Below the pieces are notes generated by a model that had not been told where the DNA came from, did not search any database, and was given only the letters and a program-made list of their open reading frames with translations. The translations under genes were made by a program, and so were the position numbers. A stretch of DNA of 64,000 nt, taken from positions 1 to 64,000 of the forward strand of contig JAJEFO010000111.1 of assembly GCA_022820365.1 (NCBI GenBank), read 5' to 3'. Source of the DNA: Silicimonas sp. (GTDB taxonomy: Bacteria; Pseudomonadota; Alphaproteobacteria; Rhodobacterales; Rhodobacteraceae). Positions 27,338 to 36,284 of this stretch are shown here, piece after piece (the stretch's first letter is position 1; every line of letters begins with the position of its first letter).

Positions 27338-28366
27338 CTATCCCGCCACATGCGGCGCGCGTATGATCTTGCGGACCGTGTCCAACGACGCGACCTGCAG
27401 ATGCCTCGTCTGTGAGTTGGAGAGGATCGCCCGCACATCATGAACGATCATGTCTCCAATGAGGTGCCGTCCGCCCTCAACGGCGGCCGCCCGATGCGGC
27501 GACCAGATGACATTCTGGGCATGTCGCCATGTGGCGCGCCTTGAAACGGGCTCACGGGGGAAGACGTCGCTGGCCAGGCGGATTTGCCCGGCTTCGGCAG
27601 CCTCCACCAGCGCTTCGAAGTCCACCAAATGCGAACGGCTGATGACGACGACCAGAACTCCATGCGGAATCTTCTCGATCAAGCCACGCGAGACGAGCTG
27701 ATAGTTCTCGTCAGTAGGCACTGCCGCGATCACCACGCAACGACAGGTCGTAAGCACGTCCTCCAAGTCAGCGAAACCGACCCCTTCAAATGACGCGCCC
27801 GACGATTTGAGCCAAGGGTCAAACGCGCGGATCCGCGGCGCAAAGGGCTGCAATAGGCGCATGCACTCCTGCGCGATGGACCCAAATCCCACAAACCCGA
27901 TGGTCTGCTCAAAGAGCGAGAAGTCGGTGCCGACATTGTCGCTGGACCAACGCTCCGAACCGGCCCGGAACCGCTCGTGCTCGTCCACGATGCCGCGCCC
28001 GCCTGCAATCATGAGACCCAACGCCATCTCTGCCACCGAGCGGCGGAAACCCGGTGCGCAGGACAACACCTCGATGCCGCGTTCCATGCACGCGTCATAG
28101 TCGAGGCCCGTTTGGAAGGTGCCGGACACCTCGATCACGGCCTTGAGCTCGGGGGCCCTTTCCAGCTCCAGCCGCGTCAATTCCGGTTTGGCGGCGACCA
28201 CGAATTCGGCCTTTGGCAGCGCGCCCAGAAACGCGACGCGATCCATTGGCCAGTTCGCACCGCCGTGGATTTTGCAGAGCGTGCGAAGCTCGGCAAGTGC
28301 GCCAGGGCGAAACAGCTCTTCGACTTGGCGGAAGTGCTGATCCAAGATGAGAAGCGGCTTTGACAT
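27338..28366 (-). CDS. D-isomer-specific 2-hydroxyacid dehydrogenase family protein
   Basis: A 342-aa NAD(P)-dependent dehydrogenase. The Rossmann motif is [16 protein letters not shown] at about residue 155, the catalytic Arg region is [15 protein letters not shown], and the His region near the end reads WSPHRAAA. The usual D-2-hydroxyacid catalytic Arg-Glu-His set appears retained. Lying between the ATPase and permease genes, it probably converts the imported sugar acid or a breakdown product. GAGG precedes the ATG by 6 nt. Confidence 0.85.
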   Translation of the reverse strand: MSKPLLILDQHFRQVEELFRPGALAELRTLCKIHGGANWPMDRVAFLGALPKAEFVVAAKPELTRLELERAPELKAVIEVSGTFQTGLDYDACMERGIEVLSCAPGFRRSVAEMALGLMIAGGRGIVDEHERFRAGSERWSSDNVGTDFSLFEQTIGFVGFGSIAQECMRLLQPFAPRIRAFDPWLKSSGASFEGVGFADLEDVLTTCRCVVIAAVPTDENYQLVSRGLIEKIPHGVLVVVISRSHLVDFEALVEAAEAGQIRLASDVFPREPVSRRATWRHAQNVIWSPHRAAAVEGGRHLIGDMIVHDVRAILSNSQTRHLQVASLDTVRKIIRAPHVAG

Positions 28367-28374
28367 GTCGACCT

Positions 28375-29184
28375 CTATTTCACGGCGCCTGCCGTCATTC
28401 CGCGGACAAAGTGCCGCTGGAAGAACAGGAATAGCAGGACCACAGGGATTGCCATGATCACTGTCCCGCTGGAGAGCCCCGTGACGTCGCGCGTCATCGT
28501 TCCTTGGAAGTTCAGAAGCCCCACCGAAAGCGTGCGCATTTCGTCCCGCGTCAGCAAAAGCAGCCGCAGCAGCAAGTCATTCCAGCTCCACAGGAATTCC
28601 AGCAGCGCCGTCGTCACCACGGCGGGCGTGGCAATCGGCATGACAACCCGGCGGTAAATCTGAAACTCGGTGGCGCCGTCGATACGGGCGGCCTCGTGCA
28701 GCTCCTTGGGAACCCCAACGAAGTATGACGAGAACATGAACACAAAGACCGACACGGCAAGCGCGAGATCAGCGAAGATCACGCCGAGATGCGTATTCAC
28801 AAGTCCGAATCCACGCACGATCTGGAAGAGCGGCAGCACGATCGCCGTCACCGGAATCATTAGGCCGATCAAGAACAGTACCCGCAGCACCAGCTTGCCG
28901 CGGAAATCCATGAAGACCATGGCATAGGCCGCCAGCGATGCGATAACGATCATCACCACTGCGTCCACCGCCGAGATGACCAATGTGTTGAAGAAGTACC
29001 GGCTGAAGCCGGCCTCGGTCCAAACGCGCACATAGTGCTCATAGGTCAGGCTGACCGGCGGCGCCCAAGGCGGGTTCACTAACTCGGTCGTGGGCTTGAA
29101 CGATGTGAAAACCGTTAGGATCAGGGGCGAAACCATCAGTATGGCGATCACGCCCAGGACAAAGAGAAGGAGCCAGCGTCCCAT
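28375..29184 (-). CDS. sugar ABC permease, MalG-type
   Basis: A 269-aa permease with six helices and the EAA motif EAARIDGATEFQIYRRVVMPIATP. It opens with a single membrane span followed by LTVFTSFKPTTELVNPPWAPP, typical of CUT1 MalG partners. It directly abuts the stop codon of the MalF-type gene. Confidence 0.92.
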   Translation of the reverse strand: MGRWLLLFVLGVIAILMVSPLILTVFTSFKPTTELVNPPWAPPVSLTYEHYVRVWTEAGFSRYFFNTLVISAVDAVVMIVIASLAAYAMVFMDFRGKLVLRVLFLIGLMIPVTAIVLPLFQIVRGFGLVNTHLGVIFADLALAVSVFVFMFSSYFVGVPKELHEAARIDGATEFQIYRRVVMPIATPAVVTTALLEFLWSWNDLLLRLLLLTRDEMRTLSVGLLNFQGTMTRDVTGLSSGTVIMAIPVVLLFLFFQRHFVRGMTAGAVK

Positions 29185-30072
29185 CTAGCGGTCCTCCTTG
29201 CTTTGGATCTGCATGTAAATGACCGTGGCGAGGCTGACGATGACAAGCAAAGCGACACCGATTGCCGAGCCATAGCCATACTGGTTTTCCAAAGCTCCGC
29301 GCTTGTACATGTAGGTCGAGAGGATCTCGCTGAAGCGGACGGGTCCGCCCTGCGTCGTTGCCCAGACGATATCGAACACCTTGAAGGATTGCGTCAGCGT
29401 CAGGATGAAAACGACCGCGGTGACGGGGCGCAAAGCGGGCAGAGTCACGTAGCGGAAGGACTGGAAGGCGTTCGCGCCATCAACATGTGCCGCCTCATAG
29501 AGGTTCTCGTCAACGGCCTGCAGTCCCGCAAGGAAGATGACAACGCTCAGCCCAATGGTTGACCAGCTGTGCGCCAGCGCGAGCGCGTATAGCACCGCGT
29601 CCGGGCTGCCGAGCCATGGCGTCGCAAGACCACCAAGGCCGACGCCCTCAAGGACCTGGTTGATTACGCCTGTTGGCTGGTACATCCAGCGCCAGATCGT
29701 CGCGACCGCCATGGGAGAGATAACCACTGGCAGCACGATGCAGGTTTGTAACAGCAGGCGCGCCTTCCAGACTCGCGCCAGCATTGCCGCGATCACCAGG
29801 CCGAGCCCTACATTGATTACGATGATCACCCCGGACCAAACAAAGGTGTTTCGGAAGGCGGCCCAGAAGATTTTGTCGGTGAACAGCCGCTCGTAGTTCG
29901 CAAGTCCGACAAAATCGCGTTCCGGGCTTATGCCGTCCCAATCCGTGAAGGAATACTCCACCACCGAAAAGGTCGGGTAGATTGCGAAGACGATGTAGAT
30001 CGTCAGCGCAGGCAGCAGAAATAGAATCAGGTTCAGCCGCCGCGCCCACCTGGACTCCGGATCAAGGAACAT
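29185..30072 (-). CDS. sugar ABC permease, MalF-type
   Basis: A 295-aa CUT1 permease with six membrane helices and the EAA loop EAAHVDGANAFQSFRYVTLPALRP. The N-terminus FLLPALTIYIVFAIYPTFSVVEYSFTDW is characteristic. GGAG precedes the ATG. It is separated from the binding-protein gene by a strong stem-loop. Confidence 0.92.
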   Translation of the reverse strand: MFLDPESRWARRLNLILFLLPALTIYIVFAIYPTFSVVEYSFTDWDGISPERDFVGLANYERLFTDKIFWAAFRNTFVWSGVIIVINVGLGLVIAAMLARVWKARLLLQTCIVLPVVISPMAVATIWRWMYQPTGVINQVLEGVGLGGLATPWLGSPDAVLYALALAHSWSTIGLSVVIFLAGLQAVDENLYEAAHVDGANAFQSFRYVTLPALRPVTAVVFILTLTQSFKVFDIVWATTQGGPVRFSEILSTYMYKRGALENQYGYGSAIGVALLVIVSLATVIYMQIQSKEDR

Positions 30073-30117
30073 CTCGCCACTCCCGGTGGATGGATGAGCG
30101 TCGGGTCGTTGAGACCT

Positions 30118-30150
30118 GCCCCCGGCGGAGCACGGGTCCTCGCCAGGGGC
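30118..30150 (-). promoter_or_regulatory. GC hairpin between binding-protein and permease genes
   Basis: Ten paired bases (one G-U) enclose a 13-nt loop in the 102-nt gap after the binding-protein stop. No U-tract follows. It is likely a processing or stability element that raises binding-protein expression over the permeases. Confidence 0.55.
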
Positions 30151-30174
30151 AATTCAGGAGCATGCGACGTGCGT

Positions 30175-31485
30175 TTAACGCTCTGCGATGCCGCCGGGCA
30201 GCATGATCTCTCCCGCCGCCTTTGAGACCGCCCAAGCGCTCTGCATCTCGGCGGTGAACTCCTCGGGCGTCATGTAGTCGATCAGCAAGGCCTGCAATCC
30301 ATCATAGGACACGGTCGTCAGACTGCCGGGCGTAATCGTGTCCAGGAATGCGGGGACAGTGCCGTTGGCCGCATGGTCATCCGACGTCTTCCAGATGTCG
30401 ACAGCCAGTGGTGGCATTTCCGCTGTCGCAAGCGCTGCGTCCAGCGGACCGACCGGGATGGTGCCTGCGTTCAGCAGGGTGACCCGCCCCTCGGTGGCCA
30501 CAAACATGAAGTTCATGAAGTCTATGGCCGCGTCCTTGTTTTCAGAGCTTTCGCGAATGTACCAGCCGCTGCCGATGGAATTCGTTGGGTGGATCTGCTG
30601 GCCGTCTTCGAAGGGTGGCACGGCGAATACGCTGTAGTCACCGATTCGATCCCCGGCGGCCGCTATCCCGCCACCAATCACCCAAGGCCCAGTAAAGGTC
30701 ATCGGCACCTCTCCGGCCCAAAAACGATCCATCAACTCGCCATACCCGATGGCCACGGGAGTCGGTCCAAACCATCCAGACTGGCCCATTTCCTGCAGTT
30801 TGGTCGCTGCGGCGACAAAGGGCGCATCCGTCCACGCACCATCGCCAAACAGAACGCTCTCTATCCCATCCGGTCCGGCGTAGCGCCCGAACATCATCGA
30901 CTGCCAATGCGACACCGGCCACTTGTCCGCAGCACCCAGACCGATGGGCGTGTCATAGCCCGCCTCCATTAGCGTGGCGACAGCGGCTTCCATCTCAGGC
31001 CAGGTAGTCGGCACCGAAATGCCATGCTCGGCGAAAATGGCCTTGTTGTAGAACATCCCCGTCGTCTCGACTTCGTTGCCGAATGCCCAGAGCTTTCCAT
31101 CGCTGGAAGTCTGCATCACGATGCCCTCGGGGATCGTGTCGCCCCAGTTGTGCTCGAAGTAAGCGTCGGTCAAGTCGGCGACCAAGCCGCCCTTGATCAG
31201 CGCTGCGGGTTGCCCCGGTCCGGTCCCGAAGGAGAACAGATCCGGGCCCTCGCCGGCGGACAATGCTGGTATCAGCGCCGGATTGAAAAGATCAGACGAG
31301 TTCTTGACCACTGTAATGGTCACGTCCCCGCTTTGCGCATTATACGCCTCGGCAAGGTCGTCGTAGACGTTTGTCTGTCCGGGTTCGCCTGCCACCCAAA
31401 CAACCACTTCTGTTTGCGCAATCGACATGATCGGAAACGCTAGGGACACCGCGAAGACGGCACCGGCGCTTGCAAGGTTTTTCAT
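30175..31485 (-). CDS. sugar-binding protein (extracellular solute-binding family 1)
   Basis: A 436-aa periplasmic binding protein with a Sec signal (LASAGAVFAVSLAFPIMSIAQ, cleavage near residue 23). The family-1 layout is visible: EVVVWVAGEPGQTNVYDDLAEAYN at the mature start, then GPDLFSFGTGPG and a C-terminal WAVSKAAGEI. GGGAGGAG precedes the ATG. It is the first gene of the seven-gene sugar operon and should deliver an unknown oligosaccharide or sugar derivative to the CUT1 importer. Confidence 0.9.
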   Translation of the reverse strand: MKNLASAGAVFAVSLAFPIMSIAQTEVVVWVAGEPGQTNVYDDLAEAYNAQSGDVTITVVKNSSDLFNPALIPALSAGEGPDLFSFGTGPGQPAALIKGGLVADLTDAYFEHNWGDTIPEGIVMQTSSDGKLWAFGNEVETTGMFYNKAIFAEHGISVPTTWPEMEAAVATLMEAGYDTPIGLGAADKWPVSHWQSMMFGRYAGPDGIESVLFGDGAWTDAPFVAAATKLQEMGQSGWFGPTPVAIGYGELMDRFWAGEVPMTFTGPWVIGGGIAAAGDRIGDYSVFAVPPFEDGQQIHPTNSIGSGWYIRESSENKDAAIDFMNFMFVATEGRVTLLNAGTIPVGPLDAALATAEMPPLAVDIWKTSDDHAANGTVPAFLDTITPGSLTTVSYDGLQALLIDYMTPEEFTAEMQSAWAVSKAAGEIMLPGGIAER

Positions 31486-31520
31486 GATTCTCCTCCCTTT
31501 GAGCTGTTCTCGTAGTTTCG

Positions 31521-31557
31521 ATGTATACGATTACATCAAAAATGTAAACGTATACAT
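31521..31557. promoter_or_regulatory. twin LacI-type operator
   Basis: Two 16-bp CG-centred half-palindromes, ATGTATACGATTACAT (31521-31536) and ATGTAAACGTATACAT (31542-31557), lie 21 bp apart centre to centre, 36 bp upstream of the sugar-binding protein start. Each has ATGTA..TACAT ends, and the two together form a larger inverted repeat with one mismatch. The spacing puts both sites on the same face of the helix. They are probably bound by the operon's own LacI protein. Confidence 0.75.
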
Positions 31558-32387
31558 GTTGAGTGCGGACTGGGTGATCACATTCGCATCTCAGGCGACG
31601 GGCAATGGACCAGCTGATGGGCCTACAGCTAAGGAAAGGTCAAAGAGGCAGCGGAGAAAAGTCATCGCACGTGATCCTGCTTTCCAATGCAGAATTGTGC
31701 AGGCTCAATTCCAATGTACGCAACAAAACATGTGAGGCAAGGAGCGTTGGTCACTGAATGTGCCAGCTCTGCGCTTGGGGCTTATGGGAAATCGGCCAAT
31801 TTCAACGCAACGTCGAAATATCACAAGTTATTGTTTTCTAAGAATTTGATGGTCCACGGGGGCGCAGTCGAACCACCGACACGAGGAATTGTGAGAGTTC
31901 GGTGCAAGCCTGACGGCCTATTTTGGCTCAGGTGTCTGACAGTCTTTTTATGGGCATTCATTTCCGCTGGCTGCACTGCGGGGCACCCGCTTGTCCGGCC
32001 GCGTGCCGATTTCCGGAGCCACTGTTTCGATCCCTGCCGAACCACCGGTTCCGCCTGCGGATGGCTGGAACCTGTGCGAACCCGAGCGCACACGTGCGAA
32101 TACGGCAGTAGCGAAGGTCGCGAGGCCGGAAGAACGGCTCCGGCAAACGGAAATCGATGGTCCCGGCAAGTCACGGGCAGAGACATCACCGGAACCCGCC
32201 GACGTACGTACCTGCCTGCGCTTGTAGCGGCGTCGCGTCGTCCCGCCAGCCAGCGGTCGCGGCGAAGAGCGCCAATGCGCAAAGGCTTCAAACAAGAATT
32301 GCATTGCCATGACAAGCAAAAGCGCCAAGAGTCGAGACAGGCGGGTTTAACACCGCGATAGACAGTTTGAGCAACGGGAGGAAAACA
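31558..32387. other. gene-poor interval upstream of the TRAP operon
   Basis: About 830 bp separating the divergent sugar and TRAP operons. Apart from the operators at its edge and the tRNA-Phe-like remnant at 31850-31886, I see no recognisable gene. Long frames here are Arg-rich and match nothing known. Part of the promoter region for dctP must lie near 32300-32380. Confidence 0.4.
31850..31886 (-). repeat. decayed inverted copy of the tRNA-Phe 3' end
   Basis: Read on the minus strand, 33 of 37 bases match the last 37 bases of the tRNA-Phe gene at 35751-35787, including the T-arm core GGTGGTTCGA. The 5' half of a tRNA is absent. It looks like an old attachment-site remnant left in inverted orientation. 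Confidence 0.65.
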
Positions 32388-33401
32388 ATGTCTGTCATGA
32401 GAATGAATGGCTTGGTGGGCGCTGTCTTGGCCTTGGGCATCGGAATGTCCAACACCGCAATGGCTGAGGTAACCTTGCGGATGGCCAATTGGCTGCCGCC
32501 GGTTCACCACATGCAAACGACGATTCCGAATTGGATTTCGGAAGTCGAAAGTGCCACAAACGGCGAAGTCAAGATTGACCTGATGAAGACTCCGCTCGCG
32601 CCGCCGCCTGGTCAATACGACCTGGTCAAGAACGGCATCGCCGACATCGCCTATGGTGTCGCGGCCTTCACACCTGGCCTGCACCCCTTGCTGCGTGCCA
32701 TCGAAGTGCCGTTTCTGTTCGAGAATGCCGAGGCCGCGTCGGCTGGCCTGATGGAGTGGTATCTTGCAAATGGTTTCGCCGAGCAAGAATTTGACGACAC
32801 CGTATTGCTTGCAGCATTCACGCACGCCCCCTTTCTCTACCACTCTGCCAAGCCGTTGACGTCGCTTGAAGATCTCAAGGGTCTCAAGATCCGCTCCGGC
32901 GGCACAGGCATCGGGATTCTTCAGAAACTAGGCGCATCGCCCTCTTTCCTGAATCCGGGTCAAACCAATGAGGCCATTCGTGGCGGCACGATGGATGCCA
33001 CGCAATTTCCGTGGGAGGGGCTCAGCGGCTTCCGCCTCTACGAGGTGACCAAACACTCTCTCGTCATTCCCGGCGGCCTTTACGGGACGGCCTTCTGGGT
33101 GGCGATGAGCAAGCGGTCCTGGGACCAGTTGTCACCAGAAGCCCAACAAGCACTGATGGACTTGCGGGTCGGCGGATCACGCGTGATTGGCCAAGGCTGG
33201 GACGCCGCCGAAAAGAGCGGGAAGGCGGCAGCCATTGAAAACGGCAGCGTCATCACCGTTCTGAGCGATGCGGAGACGGCGAGCCTGAAGGAAACCGTGG
33301 CCTATGTCGAAGCCGACTGGGTGAGTGCGGCGGACGAAGCAGGGCTGGACGGCGCGGCACTGATGCAAAGCCTCAGGGACTCAATCGCCGGAATTCAGTA
33401 A
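32388..33401 (+). CDS. TRAP transporter substrate-binding protein, DctP-type
   Basis: A 337-aa periplasmic receptor with a Sec signal (GLVGAVLALGIGMSNTAMA, cleavage about residue 25). The mature protein begins VTLRMANWLPP. The Arg used by DctP proteins to clamp a carboxylate is in GLKIRSGG (near residue 174). GGGAGG precedes the ATG by 7 nt. Three bases separate it from the small permease gene. The ligand is an organic acid of unknown identity. Confidence 0.9.
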   Translation: MSVMRMNGLVGAVLALGIGMSNTAMAEVTLRMANWLPPVHHMQTTIPNWISEVESATNGEVKIDLMKTPLAPPPGQYDLVKNGIADIAYGVAAFTPGLHPLLRAIEVPFLFENAEAASAGLMEWYLANGFAEQEFDDTVLLAAFTHAPFLYHSAKPLTSLEDLKGLKIRSGGTGIGILQKLGASPSFLNPGQTNEAIRGGTMDATQFPWEGLSGFRLYEVTKHSLVIPGGLYGTAFWVAMSKRSWDQLSPEAQQALMDLRVGGSRVIGQGWDAAEKSGKAAAIENGSVITVLSDAETASLKETVAYVEADWVSAADEAGLDGAALMQSLRDSIAGIQ

Positions 33402-33404
33402 AGC

Positions 33405-33932
33405 ATGAGGCCCGAGTCTTCCGACAAGGCCGGCCCGCTCCACCAATGGGTGGCGCGGGTTTCGCAATGGCTCGCCTATGGTGCGGTTGTTGCGCTTTGT
33501 GGCCTGGCCTTGGTCACCTTCACCGACGTGATCCTTCGGTACTTCTTCAACGCTCCGATAAGCGGCGCAGTCGAGATCATCTATATCCTGATGGGCCTGC
33601 TCGTGTTTCTTGGCCTAGCGCTGGTGACCTTTGAAGACGGGCACATCCGGGTTGATGTCATCACCAACCTCATGCCCCGTTCACTGCGACGGTGGGTTGA
33701 TCTTCTGGTCGGCCTGCTCAGCGTCGGAGTCGCGGCACTGGTTGCGTGGAGATTGACCGTCGTTGCTGTCGACAAGGTTGAAGAGCGCGACGCGACCATG
33801 ATTTTTGAGCTGCCGATCTGGGCCGTCGCCATCGTTGGTGCAATTTGCGGAATGGCTTTTGTCGCCGCGCTTTGGGTGCGTTTCGTCGCGTTGTGGCGTG
33901 AGCCCGCATCCTCCGGGGATCCCGACCCGTGA
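33405..33932 (+). CDS. TRAP transporter small permease, DctQ-type
   Basis: A 175-aa membrane protein with four hydrophobic helices (first YGAVVALCGLALVTFTDVILRY). The conserved DctQ features are present: DVILRYFF..PISGAVEI in the first half and FEDGHIRVDV near residue 70. It bridges the receptor and the large permease and overlaps the start of the latter by 4 nt. Confidence 0.9.
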   Translation: MRPESSDKAGPLHQWVARVSQWLAYGAVVALCGLALVTFTDVILRYFFNAPISGAVEIIYILMGLLVFLGLALVTFEDGHIRVDVITNLMPRSLRRWVDLLVGLLSVGVAALVAWRLTVVAVDKVEERDATMIFELPIWAVAIVGAICGMAFVAALWVRFVALWREPASSGDPDP

Positions 33933-35224
33933 GCATGGAAATCCTGGCCCTGCTGGTCTGCGGCGGCATGTTCGTGCTGTTGGCGCTTGGCATGAATATT
34001 GGCCTTGCGATGATCCTCGCCGGATTCGTGGGCATGGCGAACATTCTCTGGATGGACAGCGCCTTGCATCTGCTGGGCCAGACTGTGCTCGAAACCGCTC
34101 TGAATGCGGAGCTCAGCGTCCTGCCGCTCTTTGTCTTGATGGGTTATTTCGCCTCTGCAAGCGGGATGAGTTCGGACCTCTACTCCGCATTCCACACATG
34201 GCTCGGCCATCGTCGCGGCGGATTGGCGATGGCGACGGTCGGAGCCTGCGGCGCCTTTGGCGCGATCTCCGGGTCCTCGGTAGCCACCGCTGCCACGATG
34301 AGCCAAATCGCACTGCCCGAGATGCGCCGCTTCGGTTACTCCGACGCCTTGGCGACAGGGGTGATAGCTGCGGGCGGCACGCTTGGCATACTGATCCCTC
34401 CCAGCGTCATCATGGTGATCTATGGAATCATGACCGAGACGGACATCGGCAGCCTCTTTATCGCTGGCATTGTCCCCGGATTGCTGCTGGTTGGGTTCTT
34501 CATGGTCACGGTCAGGCTGATGGCCTACAAACTGGCGTCCGACGGCGGGACTGACGCCCGTGCTAGCCGCGCCGAATACCTGGCGGCCATCCGAAATGTC
34601 GGCGGAACTCTGGCCCTGTTCGCGCTGGTCCTGGGTGGCATCTACCTGAGCGTTTTCAGCGCCAGCGAGGCTGCAGGCATCGGTGCGATCGGTGCGCTGG
34701 CCCTCGGTGTCGTCTCCGGCAAGATGACATGGACCGGCTTCTTCACCGCGTTGACGAATGCCGTTCGGACGACCGTGATGATCTTCACAATCCTGATCGG
34801 TGCCATCGTGTTCAAGAACTTCATGGCACTCGCGCAGGTGCCGACCATGATCGAGACATGGATGATCGGTTTGTCGCTGGGACCACTCGGGACGCTTCTG
34901 GTCATTGTCGCCGTTTACATCGTCCTTGGCGCGCTCCTTGATACGTTGGCCATGATCCTCTTGACGATCCCGGTCTTCTTCCCTCTCGTGATTTCGCTTG
35001 GGTATGATCCTGTATGGTTCGGCATCCTGATCGTTGTGGTGGTAGAAATGGCGCTTATCTCGCCGCCGATGGGCATCAACGTCTTCGTAATGAAGGGAAT
35101 GGCCAAAGACGTCCCGTTGATAACGATCTACCAGGGAGTGTTGCCGTTTGTCGGCGCGCTTGCGGTCCTCTTGGCCGCGTTGATTTTGGTCCCGCAAATT
35201 GCAACCTGGTTACCCGGCAGATAA
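33929..35224 (+). CDS. TRAP transporter large permease, DctM-type
   Basis: A 431-aa Na+-coupled permease with about twelve helices. GAFGAISGSSVATAATMSQIALPEM and GGTLGILIPPSVIMVIYG are classic DctM blocks, and the C-terminal half has the repeat-2 equivalent SPPMGINVFVMKG. The start is GTG 33929 (GTGA overlap) or ATG 33935. It completes a DctPQM importer on its own transcript upstream of tRNA-Phe. Confidence 0.92.
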   Translation: MSMEILALLVCGGMFVLLALGMNIGLAMILAGFVGMANILWMDSALHLLGQTVLETALNAELSVLPLFVLMGYFASASGMSSDLYSAFHTWLGHRRGGLAMATVGACGAFGAISGSSVATAATMSQIALPEMRRFGYSDALATGVIAAGGTLGILIPPSVIMVIYGIMTETDIGSLFIAGIVPGLLLVGFFMVTVRLMAYKLASDGGTDARASRAEYLAAIRNVGGTLALFALVLGGIYLSVFSASEAAGIGAIGALALGVVSGKMTWTGFFTALTNAVRTTVMIFTILIGAIVFKNFMALAQVPTMIETWMIGLSLGPLGTLLVIVAVYIVLGALLDTLAMILLTIPVFFPLVISLGYDPVWFGILIVVVVEMALISPPMGINVFVMKGMAKDVPLITIYQGVLPFVGALAVLLAALILVPQIATWLPGR

Positions 35225-35712
35225 CCGATCCAGTTTCGAACGGCGGTTTCCGACAATTTGCCAGCGGTAAACTCCCTTGCTCCGCATCTTCGGTGCTCAG
35301 GATCATAGCTGTTCAAAAATGGATTTTCTCTCTCGCGTTCAGGACCGGGAAGCGACCGATTCGAACCCTTCCGGGTCGCCAACGCAGCTGAATCGGGAGG
35401 GACCATATGGCCAACTGCAACCTGACCCAAAGCCTTGATGCTGCCCGAAAGCCCGGCAGGTCCGTTCGCGAGAACCGTGACCGATCGATGGGGTTCCAAC
35501 ACGGCGCCCGTAGCACCCACCAAGCCTCATGACTTCATCGGGCGAATCTAACCTCGGAACGGAACAGCGACCGAGGTACTTCAGCACGCTGAAGGCTCAT
35601 CTCGTCGGTCCGTGGCAAAGCCCCGCCAAATTTTGGGAGCGAAACACTGGACAGGCTCTGACGCCGGCATTAGAAGGCACCGACCTGAGCGAGCGCCAGT
35701 CGCCGCTTCCGT
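35225..35712. other. gene-poor interval before tRNA-Phe
   Basis: About 490 bp. No coding frame resembles a known protein, and no strong terminator for the TRAP operon is evident. The tRNA-Phe promoter should lie in the last 100 bp. Confidence 0.4.
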
Positions 35713-35787
35713 GCCCGGGTAGCTCAGGGGTAGAGCAGTGGACTGAAAATCCTCGTGTCGGTGGTTCGATTCCGCCCCCGGGCACCA
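35713..35787 (+). tRNA. tRNA-Phe(GAA)
   Basis: A 75-nt cloverleaf with encoded CCA. The acceptor stem is GCCCGGG/CCCGGGC, the D stem GCTC/GAGC, the anticodon loop CTGAAAA (anticodon GAA), and the T arm GGTGG/CCGCC with TTCGATT. One U-U mismatch sits at 28-42 in the anticodon stem. Its 3' half is the apparent integration site of the element downstream. Confidence 0.97.
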
Positions 35788-35788
35788 T
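35751..35788 (+). repeat. attL-like 38-bp repeat (tRNA-Phe 3' end)
   Basis: The last 37 bases of tRNA-Phe plus the next T recur as a direct repeat at 38691-38728 with a single mismatch (C to T in the T-loop region). This is the arrangement produced when an integrase inserts an element at the 3' end of a tRNA and regenerates the tRNA. Confidence 0.75.
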
Positions 35789-36284
35789 TTAGATCAAGCG
35801 AAGACAATAACTTACAAGATTTCTGCGCTGCAGCGCAAATCGTTGAAAACCGTGAAATACCCTAGCACACTGCTAGCACAGTTCGAAAAGACACAGCCAG
35901 CGCAGTTGCTTGTGAGCTTCGCGCCGCGCACACAGCCCGGATGGCTCACCAAATCCAAGAATCAAGCGCGGCGCGAGGGGCAAAATGGAACACTAGTATC
36001 GCTGAATACCGGGATTGACTGGCCCGGCCGAAGGATCGGTTTGACCTATCGCAGTGGCTGGGTGCCGACCAAGGCATAGGGAAAGTTGCTGGACCAACGC
36101 GCCTGATGGCTGGTGAAATCACTGGGCAATAGCTCATTCTTTTCGAAGCCCAGTTCATTCGAATTGGCCATTTCGGCCCGATCCCGTCAAAAAAGCGGTC
36201 ATCATCCGTCCCTCTCTCCGCAATAATGAAGCACGCGGCGCAGGGTGCGCGAATAGTTCGAGAACCGCCTTTTTGGGAGAGACC
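35789..36284. other. left part of the tRNA-Phe island
   Basis: About 500 bp with no convincing gene and no integrase. Right after the tRNA is a short direct repeat, CTAGCACA at 35862-35869 and 35873-35880. A 78-aa frame at 35843-36079 (plus) matches nothing I know and is not called. Confidence 0.4.

Noticed and set aside
31821..32843. A 340-aa minus frame across the tRNA-Phe remnant and the dctP start
   Set aside because: It overlaps the well-supported dctP start and signal peptide. Its C-terminal GGSTAPPW reading comes from the tRNA-like sequence.
33581..35197. A 538-aa open frame opposite the TRAP permeases
   Set aside because: It is antisense to clear DctQ/DctM genes, with a low-complexity His/Asp/Arg-rich translation caused by high GC content.
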